Positions 7,609 to 14,780 of a stretch of DNA of 19,961 nt are shown here, in pieces. The notes beneath the pieces are model-generated. The model did not search any database and was not told where the DNA came from. It was given only the letters and a program-made list of their open reading frames with translations. Both the position numbers and the translations under genes were made by a program. Origin of the DNA: Syntrophomonadaceae bacterium (GTDB lineage Bacteria; Bacillota; Dethiobacteria; DTU022); assembly GCA_007131435.1 (NCBI GenBank), contig SLQM01000035.1:1-19961 (forward strand), in the 5' to 3' direction. The first letter of the stretch is position 1, and every line of letters starts with the position of its first letter.

Positions 7609-8829
7609 ATGATGAGCAAACGAAAAATATTCATATTTATTGCTATCGCAGTGATAATAGTATCAGGTTTTATAGTATACATGGTCCAGCAGGGCTGGTT
7701 TATAGACGAAAAAGCCCGCGTTGATCAACCAATTGCCCAGCCGGTCATGGATGTTGAGCCCGTGCTTGAGATAGTTGCTGAAGAACTGGGCCAAATCTGG
7801 GCGATCGAATTCCTGCCAGGCACGCCCAAAATGCTGGCCAACGAAAACTCAGGCTCAATATTCCTGATCGATACTGAGACACTTGAAGTTACAGGGATTA
7901 CCGGTGTGCCCGATGTTGCATCAGGAGGCCAGGGCGGTTTACTTGACATTGCTGTATCGCCCGACTTTGAAGATGACAGCCTTATCTACTTAACATATTC
8001 TGCCTCTAACCAGGCAGGGGCTACGACAACCCACCTGGCACGGGCAACACTAAACTTAGAAGAGTTAAACTTGAGCGGTGTAGAGGTGCTCTACGTAGTC
8101 GAACCCTTCCTGAACAGCACTGCCCACTATGGTTCCCGGGTGGTAATCCAGGGTGACTATCTATACATGACTATCGGCGACCGAGGCGACAAGAACTTCG
8201 AAAACCATGTATCACAGGATACGACCAATGTTCTTGGTACAACTCTTAGGCTACTGCGTGACGGAACAATACCTGTGGACAACCCCTTTGTTGGTGACCC
8301 GGGCGTGCTCGACGAAATATATACATATGGCCACCGCAACTCACAGGGGATGACCATCCACCCGGAAACCGGGGAGATCTGGCAAAGCGAGCATGGAGAA
8401 CGCGATGGCGATGAAATTAATATCATCCGCGGCGGCAACAACTATGGCTGGCCGATAGCCACATATGGCTGCACCTACGCCACCGGTCAGGATATCGGGG
8501 TTTTACCTGAAGAGCGTGATGACACAGTCAATCCGGTGCATTACTGGGAATGTGGAAGCGGTGGGTTTCCTCCTGCCGGAATGACCTTTTATGATGCAGA
8601 TGGATTTTTAGACTGGCGGGGAGATCTTTTTGTAGGAGGGCTGGCCAGCCAGTATTTGGCCCACTTCAGGGTTTACGCTGATGGACTTGAAGAGCTTGAG
8701 CCGCTGCTTGCAGATGAAGGCTGGCGCTTTCGCGATGTTGCTGTCGGCCACCATGATGGTGCTATCTATGTTGCTGTCGAAGGCCGCAGCGTCTCAATTA
8801 TTCGTATTGTGCCCAAACCGGTTGAATAA
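7609..8829 (+). CDS. Membrane-anchored PQQ-type aldose/sorbosone dehydrogenase-like beta-propeller (YliI-like)
   Basis: This is a glucose/sorbosone dehydrogenase (GSDH) family protein. A single N-terminal hydrophobic stretch (IFIFIAIAVIIVSGFIVYM) acts as signal anchor, so the propeller should face outside. The core shows the diagnostic motifs: GGLLDIAVSPDF, then TAHYGSRVVIQGDYLYMTIGDRGD (this His corresponds to the catalytic base of soluble glucose dehydrogenase), then GHRNSQGMTIHPETGEIW, EHGERDGDEINII, and GGNNYGWP. Length (406 residues) suits the YliI/Asd group, which oxidises aldoses with PQQ and calcium. I choose ATG 7609, 8 bases after GAGGTG; the upstream TTG at 7570 and ATG at 7603 fit the ribosome site worse. 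No PQQ biosynthesis gene is in the window, and such genes are rare in Clostridia, so cofactor and activity are uncertain. Confidence 0.88.
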   Translation: MMSKRKIFIFIAIAVIIVSGFIVYMVQQGWFIDEKARVDQPIAQPVMDVEPVLEIVAEELGQIWAIEFLPGTPKMLANENSGSIFLIDTETLEVTGITGVPDVASGGQGGLLDIAVSPDFEDDSLIYLTYSASNQAGATTTHLARATLNLEELNLSGVEVLYVVEPFLNSTAHYGSRVVIQGDYLYMTIGDRGDKNFENHVSQDTTNVLGTTLRLLRDGTIPVDNPFVGDPGVLDEIYTYGHRNSQGMTIHPETGEIWQSEHGERDGDEINIIRGGNNYGWPIATYGCTYATGQDIGVLPEERDDTVNPVHYWECGSGGFPPAGMTFYDADGFLDWRGDLFVGGLASQYLAHFRVYADGLEELEPLLADEGWRFRDVAVGHHDGAIYVAVEGRSVSIIRIVPKPVE

Positions 8830-8854
8830 TCCCGGTATAGCTTTACTTAAAGTT

Positions 8855-9313
8855 TTACTGCAAAGCAATTTCTACCGCCTCACCTGCACTATGCGCAATT
8901 AATGGCATGCTGCCTGTCCGGCGCGCTGGTTCAAGAAGCCAGCTGTTAAGCAGGATTACCTTTTTATTCATTTTCATGGCCAGGGCAATTTCTGAAAGGG
9001 TGCCGTATTCTCCGCCAACTGCGATTACCACATCTGCCGTTCTGGCAATAATCGCGTTACGCGCTTCACCAAGGCCGGTAGCGATTGAGTAGGTCAGGTA
9101 TGGATTGCCGGCAGTATGATCATTGCCCGGCAGGATTCCAATAACCACGCCATTTTTTTCATGTGCCCCTTTTGATGCAGCCTCCATTACACCGCTGCCT
9201 CCCCCGCAAATCACAACAGAACCGCTGGCTGCAAGTAATGCGCCGATATTGTAGGCATCAACTTTTTCAGTTGAAGAGCAGTTTGATGGCCCTACGATAG
9301 CTATATATTTCAT
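8855..9313 (-). CDS. LOG-family-like nucleotide-binding protein (TIGR00725 type)
   Basis: This 152-residue Rossmann-like protein begins YIAIVGPSNCSS. It carries a glycine-rich GGGSGVMEAASKGA motif, a GILPGNDHTAGNPYLTYSIATGLGEARN segment, and VGGEYGTLSEIALA. The last is a variant of the PGGxGTxxE catalytic motif of LOG phosphoribohydrolases, with Glu-Tyr replacing the usual residues around the Gly pair. Proteins of this shape are often annotated as 'TIGR00725 family' or mislabelled lysine decarboxylase; a nucleotide or ADP-ribose-like ligand is likely but not proven. Of the clustered starts (ATG 9319, GTG 9316, ATG 9313) I choose 9313, 7 bases from the GGGGGAG ribosome site. The gene is monocistronic and convergent with the propeller gene, 25 bases apart. 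Confidence 0.85.
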   Translation of the reverse strand: MKYIAIVGPSNCSSTEKVDAYNIGALLAASGSVVICGGGSGVMEAASKGAHEKNGVVIGILPGNDHTAGNPYLTYSIATGLGEARNAIIARTADVVIAVGGEYGTLSEIALAMKMNKKVILLNSWLLEPARRTGSMPLIAHSAGEAVEIALQ

Positions 9314-9347
9314 CACCATGCTCCCCCTTTAAGGATGATCTTAACTT

Positions 9348-9356
9348 ATCATATCA
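9348..9356 (-). promoter_or_regulatory. Extended -10 promoter element for the LOG-like gene
   Basis: The minus strand reads TGATATGAT, a TGn-TATGAT extended -10, 35 bases upstream of the chosen start. The -35 region is not recognisable, as is common for extended -10 promoters. Confidence 0.4.
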
Positions 9357-9513
9357 CAGCTGCTTAAAAGGCCATAAAGATGTTTTAAATAGCGAAAAGC
9401 AATGCTGTCCATATAACTTTCTATACAAGCCTGTTTCATCCTGGACAGTGATTAAGCAGGATTATCGCTTATATTATAGAAAGAATCAGGAGTTATTCTA
9501 AGTAAACCGGTTC

Positions 9514-9538
9514 CAGGTTCAAACCTGTATCTTTTTTT
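9514..9538 (+). terminator. Short hairpin plus T-run in the leader of the DppA-like gene
   Basis: CAGGT (9514-9518), loop TCAA, ACCTG (9523-9527), then TATC and seven T (9532-9538). The stem is only five pairs, so this is a weak terminator or attenuator candidate 62 bases before the DppA-like start. No gene upstream on this strand needs a terminator. The rest of the gap (9320-9600) shows no recognisable gene. Confidence 0.3.
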
Positions 9539-9600
9539 AATTCAAGTGGCGGTCAATACGCTTGAGGAAGATTATTTCCACCCGGGAGGAGTAATACCAG

Positions 9601-10404
9601 ATGAAAATATATATTAGTGCAGACATTGAAGGCATTGCCGGAGTTGTTGATTGGAAGGAAACTGAAAAGGCAGAAGCGGACTACAAGCCGTACTCTGCGC
9701 AGATGACCAGGGAAGTTAAGGCAGCCTGTAAAGGGGCAATAAATGCAGGAGCGAAAGAAATATGGGTTAAGGATGCACACGGCCCTGGCAGGAACATAGA
9801 TATAGATGAACTTCCTAAAATGGTAAGGCTTATTCGCGCGTGGAGTGAACATCCATTTTCCATGATGCAGGAATTAGATGCTTCTTTTGATGCTGCCCTG
9901 ATGATCGGCTATCATTCCGGAGCGGGCACTGATGGAAACCCCCTGGCCCATACCTTTAGCTCTGAAAAGATTGCCTATCTTAAAGTTAACGATCAACTGG
10001 CAGATGAATTTCTTATCAACACCTATACCGCCGGGTTAGCCGGGGTCCCGGTTGTTTTTGTCAGCGGTGATGAAACTCTCTGCGAATCCGTGGTAAATTT
10101 CAATAGCTCTATTAAAGCTGTTGCCACGAAAAAAGGGATCAGTAATTCAGTGATCAGCATTCACCCGGATGAAGCAACAGCAAGAATAAAGGCTGCAGTG
10201 CAGGAAGCTTTGGATGAACCTAACAGGAAGCTGTGCAAAGTAAACCTGCCATCAGGATTTAAAATTGAAATTAACTATATAAACCATGCTCAGGCTTACC
10301 GCGCATCTTTTTATCCTGGAGTGAAGCAGTTAAACCCCAATACGGTTCTTTTCGAAACAGATGATTACTTTGAAGCGTTAAGGATGTTTTCTTTTTTGCT
10401 CTAA
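9601..10404 (+). CDS. dppA: M55-family D-aminopeptidase (DppA-like)
   Basis: This 267-residue protein follows the M55 zinc aminopeptidase pattern. The zinc ligands of the family are visible: Asp8 and Glu10 in SADIEGIAG, His60 in VKDAHG and His105 in MIGYHSGAG. A His at 117 (PLAHTFSS) matches the catalytic His of Bacillus DppA. The fifth ligand Glu is probably in the NDQLADEF segment near residue 136. DppA forms decameric rings in the cytoplasm and cuts N-terminal D-amino acids from short peptides. ATG 9601 has GGAGGAG about 9 bases upstream. It lies 64 bases ahead of GRE1 on the same strand and may be co-transcribed, which could link release of (D-)amino acids to the enzymes downstream. That link is inference. 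The gene symbol is by family similarity only. Confidence 0.88.
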   Translation: MKIYISADIEGIAGVVDWKETEKAEADYKPYSAQMTREVKAACKGAINAGAKEIWVKDAHGPGRNIDIDELPKMVRLIRAWSEHPFSMMQELDASFDAALMIGYHSGAGTDGNPLAHTFSSEKIAYLKVNDQLADEFLINTYTAGLAGVPVVFVSGDETLCESVVNFNSSIKAVATKKGISNSVISIHPDEATARIKAAVQEALDEPNRKLCKVNLPSGFKIEINYINHAQAYRASFYPGVKQLNPNTVLFETDDYFEALRMFSFLL

Positions 10405-10420
10405 GCTGGCCCCGCAGATG

Positions 10421-10429
10421 TGGTAAAAT
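10421..10429 (+). promoter_or_regulatory. Possible extended -10 element before GRE1
   Basis: TGGTAAAAT is a TGn-type extended -10 located 40 bases before the GRE1 ATG, inside the 64-base gap after the DppA-like gene. It could give the GRE operon its own promoter; there is no matching -35. Confidence 0.3.
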
Positions 10430-10468
10430 GAAACCAAACTTGTAAACGCTATCGGGGAGGTATATGTT

Positions 10469-12955
10469 ATGCCCGGAGTAAAGGTGCCTTATAATCTTTC
10501 GCCGAGAATTAAATGGCTTTACGATTACTATTTCCAGGGTGTTGACCGAAAGTGGAATAATGAGTTCCTGGCTTTTAGCAGCGGGGTAAAAGATGATTGT
10601 CTCTTCGAGGAAATGAATTTCTATATCGTCCCTGAGGTCTATTCTTTTTTTAACACCTTTAACAAGGCTTTTAACCAGAATGCCGCGGTTTTAGATCTGC
10701 CGGACGATTTTTTCCGGCGCAGCCTGGCAGAAAGAAAGGCTTTCTTTACCAGGAAAGTGATGGTGGAGGGAGTCCCCCGGGAGATACTGCCCGGTGACCT
10801 GTTGGCCGGCAGTCGTTTTAATATTGTCTGCTCCAAGTGCTGGACACCGCAACAGGCTAAAAAGCGCCACCGCCTGGTTTCCGGAACAGATGGACTGCGC
10901 CAGAAAGTTTATGCTTTCAAAGATAAAGGTTTCGGTAACTGCGGCCCTACATCAGGACATCTTATCCCTGACTATCCACGCGTTCTCGAGCGGGGCTTCA
11001 AAGGCCTTTATGAATATTACGGAGAACTATACGAAAAACTGTCACCTGCGGAAAAACAGGGTGAAAAGGGAGCCAATTTGCGGGCCATGCGTGAAGCCTG
11101 CCTGATGCCGAAAGAGCTGGCGGCTGCCTACAGCACAAAATGCCTCAACCTGGCCGAAAGAGAGAAGGATGAAATGCGCAGGGCCGAACTGCTCCAGATG
11201 GCTGCCAATCTCGAGGTAGTGCCCTGGCTTCCGGCTGAAGATTTCTGGCAGGCGGTGCAATCGCTCTGGATCACACATATGCTGGTAATGAGCGATGAAA
11301 ACTATCCCGGGCCCGGAGTCTCATTTGGTCGCCTCGACCAATATCTACTGCCCTACTGGCAAAAATCCATGGCAAACGGAATGGATATTGAAACCGGCAA
11401 GGAAATCCTCAAATGTTTCTGGTTTCATTGCAACACGGCTTACGACGCCATGATCAGGACAGGATGCAACCAGGGTATTACTTCAGGCTACGGTCAGCTT
11501 TTCAATCTTTCAGGTATGGGTAAAGATGGGATTGACATGACCAATGAGCTGACCTATGTTTTGCTGGAAGTCATAGACGAGATGAGCCCGATTTTGGAAC
11601 CAAAACCAAACGTTCGGCTGCACCGTAACTCTCCCGATGAGCTTCTTGATCGCATTGTAGAAATGATTGCCGGAAGCCAGGGTGCGCCTTTCTTGTTGAA
11701 CTTTGACGAACGCTCGATGGCCGGAATGCTGCGCCAGGCCAAAAAAGCCGGCTGCGAGAACTTGATTAACGAGGAAAATGTTTTCGATTATGCCTCTGTC
11801 GGCTGTCTTGAGAATACGATGTGTGGAAACGACCGTTCGGCGACGGTTGATTGCAATTTAAATCTTCTAAAAGCCATTGAACTTACCCTTGGTAATGGCA
11901 GGGAACTGCAGGTCTACCACGATAGTCTCTGGGGTAAACCCTACCCGCCGGCAGTCGATGCACCGCGGACCGGTGAAGTTGAAAGCTTCACTTCATTTGA
12001 AGAATTTTTTGCAGCCTTTGCAGATCAGGTTAAATATATTATCCGTAAGATGGTTTTGTTATATGACGAAATGGATGCGGTGAGAGCCGAATTCTCGCCA
12101 ACACCCTATCTTTCAGCACTGGTAAGGGGTTGTGCTGAAAGCGGTCTTGATATTACCCAGGGTGGTGCTGAGCTAAAATTTATTACCATTGAGGCAGTAA
12201 CCTTTGCCACCACTGTTGATTCCCTGCTTGCTGTAAAATATCTTGTTTTTGATCAAAAGCTCTGTTCTCTCAGCGAGCTAACCGAAGCCCTGAAAGCCAA
12301 CTGGGTTGGCTTTGAGAAATTGCAGGCGGCAGCGATCTATAAAGCCCCCAAGTTTGGACGTGATGATCACGAAGCCGATGCCCTGGCCGAAAAGGTAATG
12401 GAGCTCTGGGCTGAAGAAACATGGCGCTATAAAACCACCGCAACCGGCGCTCAGTTTCGCCCGGGAATGCTGAGCTGGAATTACTGGATCTCTTCTGGCT
12501 ATATATTGCCTGCCAGCCCGGATGGCAGGGCCAGGGGTCAGTTTCTCTCTAACGCCATCTGCCCGGTTAACGGGGCCGATATTAATGGCCCCACTGCCAA
12601 CGCCAATTCAGTTGGCCGGGCCCTTGGTGGGCAAAGTGAAAACGGTGACTACCTGGGCTATAATAACAGTCTGCCCAATGGCGCTTCCCACACCATAACC
12701 TTTAACCCCTCGATCACTAAGAGCAAAGAGCAGCGGGAGAAGCTAAAGGCCTTCCTGCGCGGTTATGCCGAAAATGGAGGCACAGCCCTGCAGATCAATA
12801 TTGTTGATGCCGCCATGCTGCGTGATGCCCAGGCCCACCCGGATAACTATCGCCATTTACTGGTCAGGGTAACCGGGTACAATGCCTATTTCGCCTCGAT
12901 TGGGCGGGAATTGCAGGATGAAATTATTGCCCGGGAAGAACATCAATGCTTTTAA
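10469..12955 (+). CDS. Glycyl radical enzyme of unassigned substrate (GRE1, PFL-like fold)
   Basis: This 828-residue enzyme has the full glycyl radical architecture. The C-terminal glycyl loop RVTGYNAYFASIGRELQDEII puts the radical on Gly803. The thiyl residue is Cys446 in YASVGCLENTMCG, followed by Glu448. A single Cys plus Cys-x-Glu separates it from pyruvate formate-lyase (two adjacent Cys) and resembles the eliminase/dehydratase and arylacetate decarboxylase branches. SFGRLDQYLLPYW (residues 285 on) and KDGIDMTNELTYVLLEVI are common GRE core motifs. The substrate pocket stretch (GITSGYGQLFNLSGMGKDG, PILEPKPNVRLHRNSPDELL) is not one I can match to choline, glycerol, hydroxyproline or isethionate enzymes. 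No small HpdC-like subunit follows. ATG 10469 is 8 bases after GGAGG, and the stop overlaps the activase start. It is a cytoplasmic, oxygen-labile, SAM-activated enzyme. Confidence 0.92.
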   Translation: MPGVKVPYNLSPRIKWLYDYYFQGVDRKWNNEFLAFSSGVKDDCLFEEMNFYIVPEVYSFFNTFNKAFNQNAAVLDLPDDFFRRSLAERKAFFTRKVMVEGVPREILPGDLLAGSRFNIVCSKCWTPQQAKKRHRLVSGTDGLRQKVYAFKDKGFGNCGPTSGHLIPDYPRVLERGFKGLYEYYGELYEKLSPAEKQGEKGANLRAMREACLMPKELAAAYSTKCLNLAEREKDEMRRAELLQMAANLEVVPWLPAEDFWQAVQSLWITHMLVMSDENYPGPGVSFGRLDQYLLPYWQKSMANGMDIETGKEILKCFWFHCNTAYDAMIRTGCNQGITSGYGQLFNLSGMGKDGIDMTNELTYVLLEVIDEMSPILEPKPNVRLHRNSPDELLDRIVEMIAGSQGAPFLLNFDERSMAGMLRQAKKAGCENLINEENVFDYASVGCLENTMCGNDRSATVDCNLNLLKAIELTLGNGRELQVYHDSLWGKPYPPAVDAPRTGEVESFTSFEEFFAAFADQVKYIIRKMVLLYDEMDAVRAEFSPTPYLSALVRGCAESGLDITQGGAELKFITIEAVTFATTVDSLLAVKYLVFDQKLCSLSELTEALKANWVGFEKLQAAAIYKAPKFGRDDHEADALAEKVMELWAEETWRYKTTATGAQFRPGMLSWNYWISSGYILPASPDGRARGQFLSNAICPVNGADINGPTANANSVGRALGGQSENGDYLGYNNSLPNGASHTITFNPSITKSKEQREKLKAFLRGYAENGGTALQINIVDAAMLRDAQAHPDNYRHLLVRVTGYNAYFASIGRELQDEIIAREEHQCF

Positions 12956-13917
12956 AACCGCCGGTCAATGTACTAAACATTCAGCGAATGTCTACGGAAG
13001 ACGGGCCTGGCCTGCGGACCACCCTGTTTTTGAAGGGCTGTAACCTGCGCTGTGCCTGGTGTCATAACCCCGAAAGCATCGATGCCAGGCCGGTTGTCCA
13101 GTGGAACAAGGTTCGCTGCATTGGCTGTCGCTCCTGTAATGACGTATGCCAGAACGGTGCTTTAAGGTTAACAGAACGCGGTATCTTCATCGCTGCTGAA
13201 AACTGTTCACTCTGCCTGGACTGTGTCGAAGAGTGTCCTTCAGGGTCACTCAATGTTAAAGGAGAAGATTTTGAAGTAGAAAAGCTGTTCACGGAACTGC
13301 TAAAAGACAGGGCTTATTTTGGCGAAGATGGCGGAGTAACCATTTCAGGGGGAGAACCTCTGTTACAGCCAGAAGCAGTTACCTGGCTGCTTGAAGCCTT
13401 GAAAAAAACAGGTATAAACACTGCACTAGACACGGCAGGGCTGGTCAATACCGACCTCTTCCTCAGGGCTCTTCAGCATGCAGACCTGCTGCTTTATGAT
13501 ATCAAATTAATGGACGATGCTGAACATAGAAGGCATACCGGTGGTGGCAACGCCCGGATCCTGGACAACCTGGTTAAAGCCGCTCCTTTCCTCAAGGAAT
13601 CGGGGAAAAGGCTTTGGATTAGAACTCCGGTTATTCCCGGGGCCACGGACAGCAAAGAGAACATCAGGGCGATTGCCGTTTTTTTAGCCGGGCCCGTAGG
13701 TGATGCTGTCGAACGCTGGGAACTTTGTGCCTTTAATAACCTCTGCCTTCATAAATATGAAAGCCTTGGTAGGGATTGGGCTTATAAAGATACTGCCCTG
13801 GTGACCGATCAGGCAATGAACGAATTACTTCTGCTTGCTGCCAGTGAACTGAAAAGTTCGGGAATAGAATTACATGGAACCGGATCGACACGATCGACTT
13901 CAACAAGTGAGGAGTGA
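12946..13917 (+). CDS. Glycyl radical enzyme activating enzyme (radical SAM, two extra 4Fe-4S clusters)
   Basis: This 323-residue PflA/PflC-type activase uses SAM and a 4Fe-4S cluster to abstract hydrogen from the GRE glycine. The radical-SAM motif C32-x3-C36-x2-C39 sits in GCNLRCAWCHNPE, preceded by the family signature MSTEDGPGLRTTLF. An inserted ferredoxin-like domain holds two further clusters: C58, C61, C64, C68 and C87, C90, C93, C97. This insertion is typical of activases for non-PFL GREs. ISGGEPLLQ binds SAM, and the later DIKLMDDAEHRRHTG and RTPVIPGATD match the family. The ATG overlaps the GRE1 stop by ten bases (12946-12955), so the two are translationally coupled and clearly partners. 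It is the only activase in the window, so it may also serve GRE2. A Ser/Thr-rich tail (GTGSTRSTSTSEE) is unusual but short. Confidence 0.95.
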   Translation: MLLKPPVNVLNIQRMSTEDGPGLRTTLFLKGCNLRCAWCHNPESIDARPVVQWNKVRCIGCRSCNDVCQNGALRLTERGIFIAAENCSLCLDCVEECPSGSLNVKGEDFEVEKLFTELLKDRAYFGEDGGVTISGGEPLLQPEAVTWLLEALKKTGINTALDTAGLVNTDLFLRALQHADLLLYDIKLMDDAEHRRHTGGGNARILDNLVKAAPFLKESGKRLWIRTPVIPGATDSKENIRAIAVFLAGPVGDAVERWELCAFNNLCLHKYESLGRDWAYKDTALVTDQAMNELLLLAASELKSSGIELHGTGSTRSTSTSEE

Positions 13918-13921
13918 GGTT

Positions 13922-14758
13922 GTGAACAGGTTCATATCCAGTGAAGATAGCAAAGACATGACCACAGACAGCAAAATTGGCCTGGTGGCCACGGTAGATG
14001 AGCAGGGCGCGCCGCATATCAGCTTTCTTTCTTCCCTGCAGCCGCTTGGAACAGAGCAGTTGACGGTTGGGCAGTTCTGTGAAGGGCTAAGTAAAAAACA
14101 TATGGCCCAGAGAAGAGAAATTGGCTTTCTTATTTTTTTGTCGACCATGGAAACCTGGAGGGGGCGCGCTGTTTACGAGAACAGTGCCTCAAGTGGACCT
14201 GAATATGAGATCTATAACCAAAAACCAATGTTTCGCTACAACGCTTATTTTGGTATCGGTCTTGTCCATTATTTCAAGCTTTTGGATATCAGCGCCAGGG
14301 AAAAGCTTAGCAAGGGTCAGATCATTGCCGGTGCCCTGAAAACAAGGCTAATCCTGCCACTCGCTTCATCTTCCGAGCAAAGGGTGCTCAATGAAATCAG
14401 CAGGGCAATGTTCAGCGAGATCGATGGGCTAAAGTTTATTGCCTACCTTGACGAGGAAGGGTTTCCCTGCCTGGTCCCGGTTATCCAGGCGGCTAATGCA
14501 GGCCTTGACAGGGTTGTTTTTGCCCTTAATCCTTACCGGGAAGAGCTGCTGAAAATCCCTGATGGATCAGCCGTTGCGGTTTTTTTCGTAAATCTAAAAA
14601 TGGAATCCGTGCTGGTTAAGGGTATTTATAACCGGAAAAAGTATGCGGGCCTGCCTTACGGTTGTGTCGACCTGGAAAGAGTTTATAACTCCATGCCACC
14701 ACAACCGCGCTATATTTACCCACCGCTTAAAAGTTACGAAACGGTTGAAGAATTTTAG
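13922..14758 (+). CDS. Tandem split-barrel (pyridoxamine phosphate oxidase-like) protein
   Basis: This looks like two FMN-binding split-barrel halves in one chain. The first begins IGLVATVDEQGAPHISFLSSL, and the second begins GLKFIAYLDEEGFPCLVPVI, with the same 'strand-D-E-x-G-x-P' hairpin that marks this fold. I see no key catalytic set that would prove PNPOx activity, so flavin, heme or F420 could be the ligand, or none. The start is GTG 13922, 7 bases after AGGAG (13910-13914) and four bases past the activase stop. An upstream ATG (13874) lies inside the activase gene and lacks a ribosome site. The result is 278 residues. The tight spacing places it in the GRE1-activase operon, where a flavoprotein could supply electrons to the activase or process the product. 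Both are guesses. Confidence 0.75.
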   Translation: MNRFISSEDSKDMTTDSKIGLVATVDEQGAPHISFLSSLQPLGTEQLTVGQFCEGLSKKHMAQRREIGFLIFLSTMETWRGRAVYENSASSGPEYEIYNQKPMFRYNAYFGIGLVHYFKLLDISAREKLSKGQIIAGALKTRLILPLASSSEQRVLNEISRAMFSEIDGLKFIAYLDEEGFPCLVPVIQAANAGLDRVVFALNPYREELLKIPDGSAVAVFFVNLKMESVLVKGIYNRKKYAGLPYGCVDLERVYNSMPPQPRYIYPPLKSYETVEEF

Positions 14759-14780
14759 GCGTCAGCTCGTGCAATCCATT

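Noticed and set aside
9512..9530. tRNA T-arm-like string GGTTCAAACC
   Set aside because: The flanking bases do not form a 5-bp T-stem with a 7-base loop, and no acceptor, D or anticodon arm is found upstream.
10469..12955. GRE1 as pyruvate formate-lyase
   Set aside because: PFL needs two adjacent active-site cysteines; here there is one Cys followed by x-Glu, as in eliminases and decarboxylases.
10469..14758. GRE1 cluster as 4-hydroxyphenylacetate decarboxylase
   Set aside because: No small Fe-S subunit gene lies between GRE1 and the activase, and the chain is shorter than that enzyme's large subunit.
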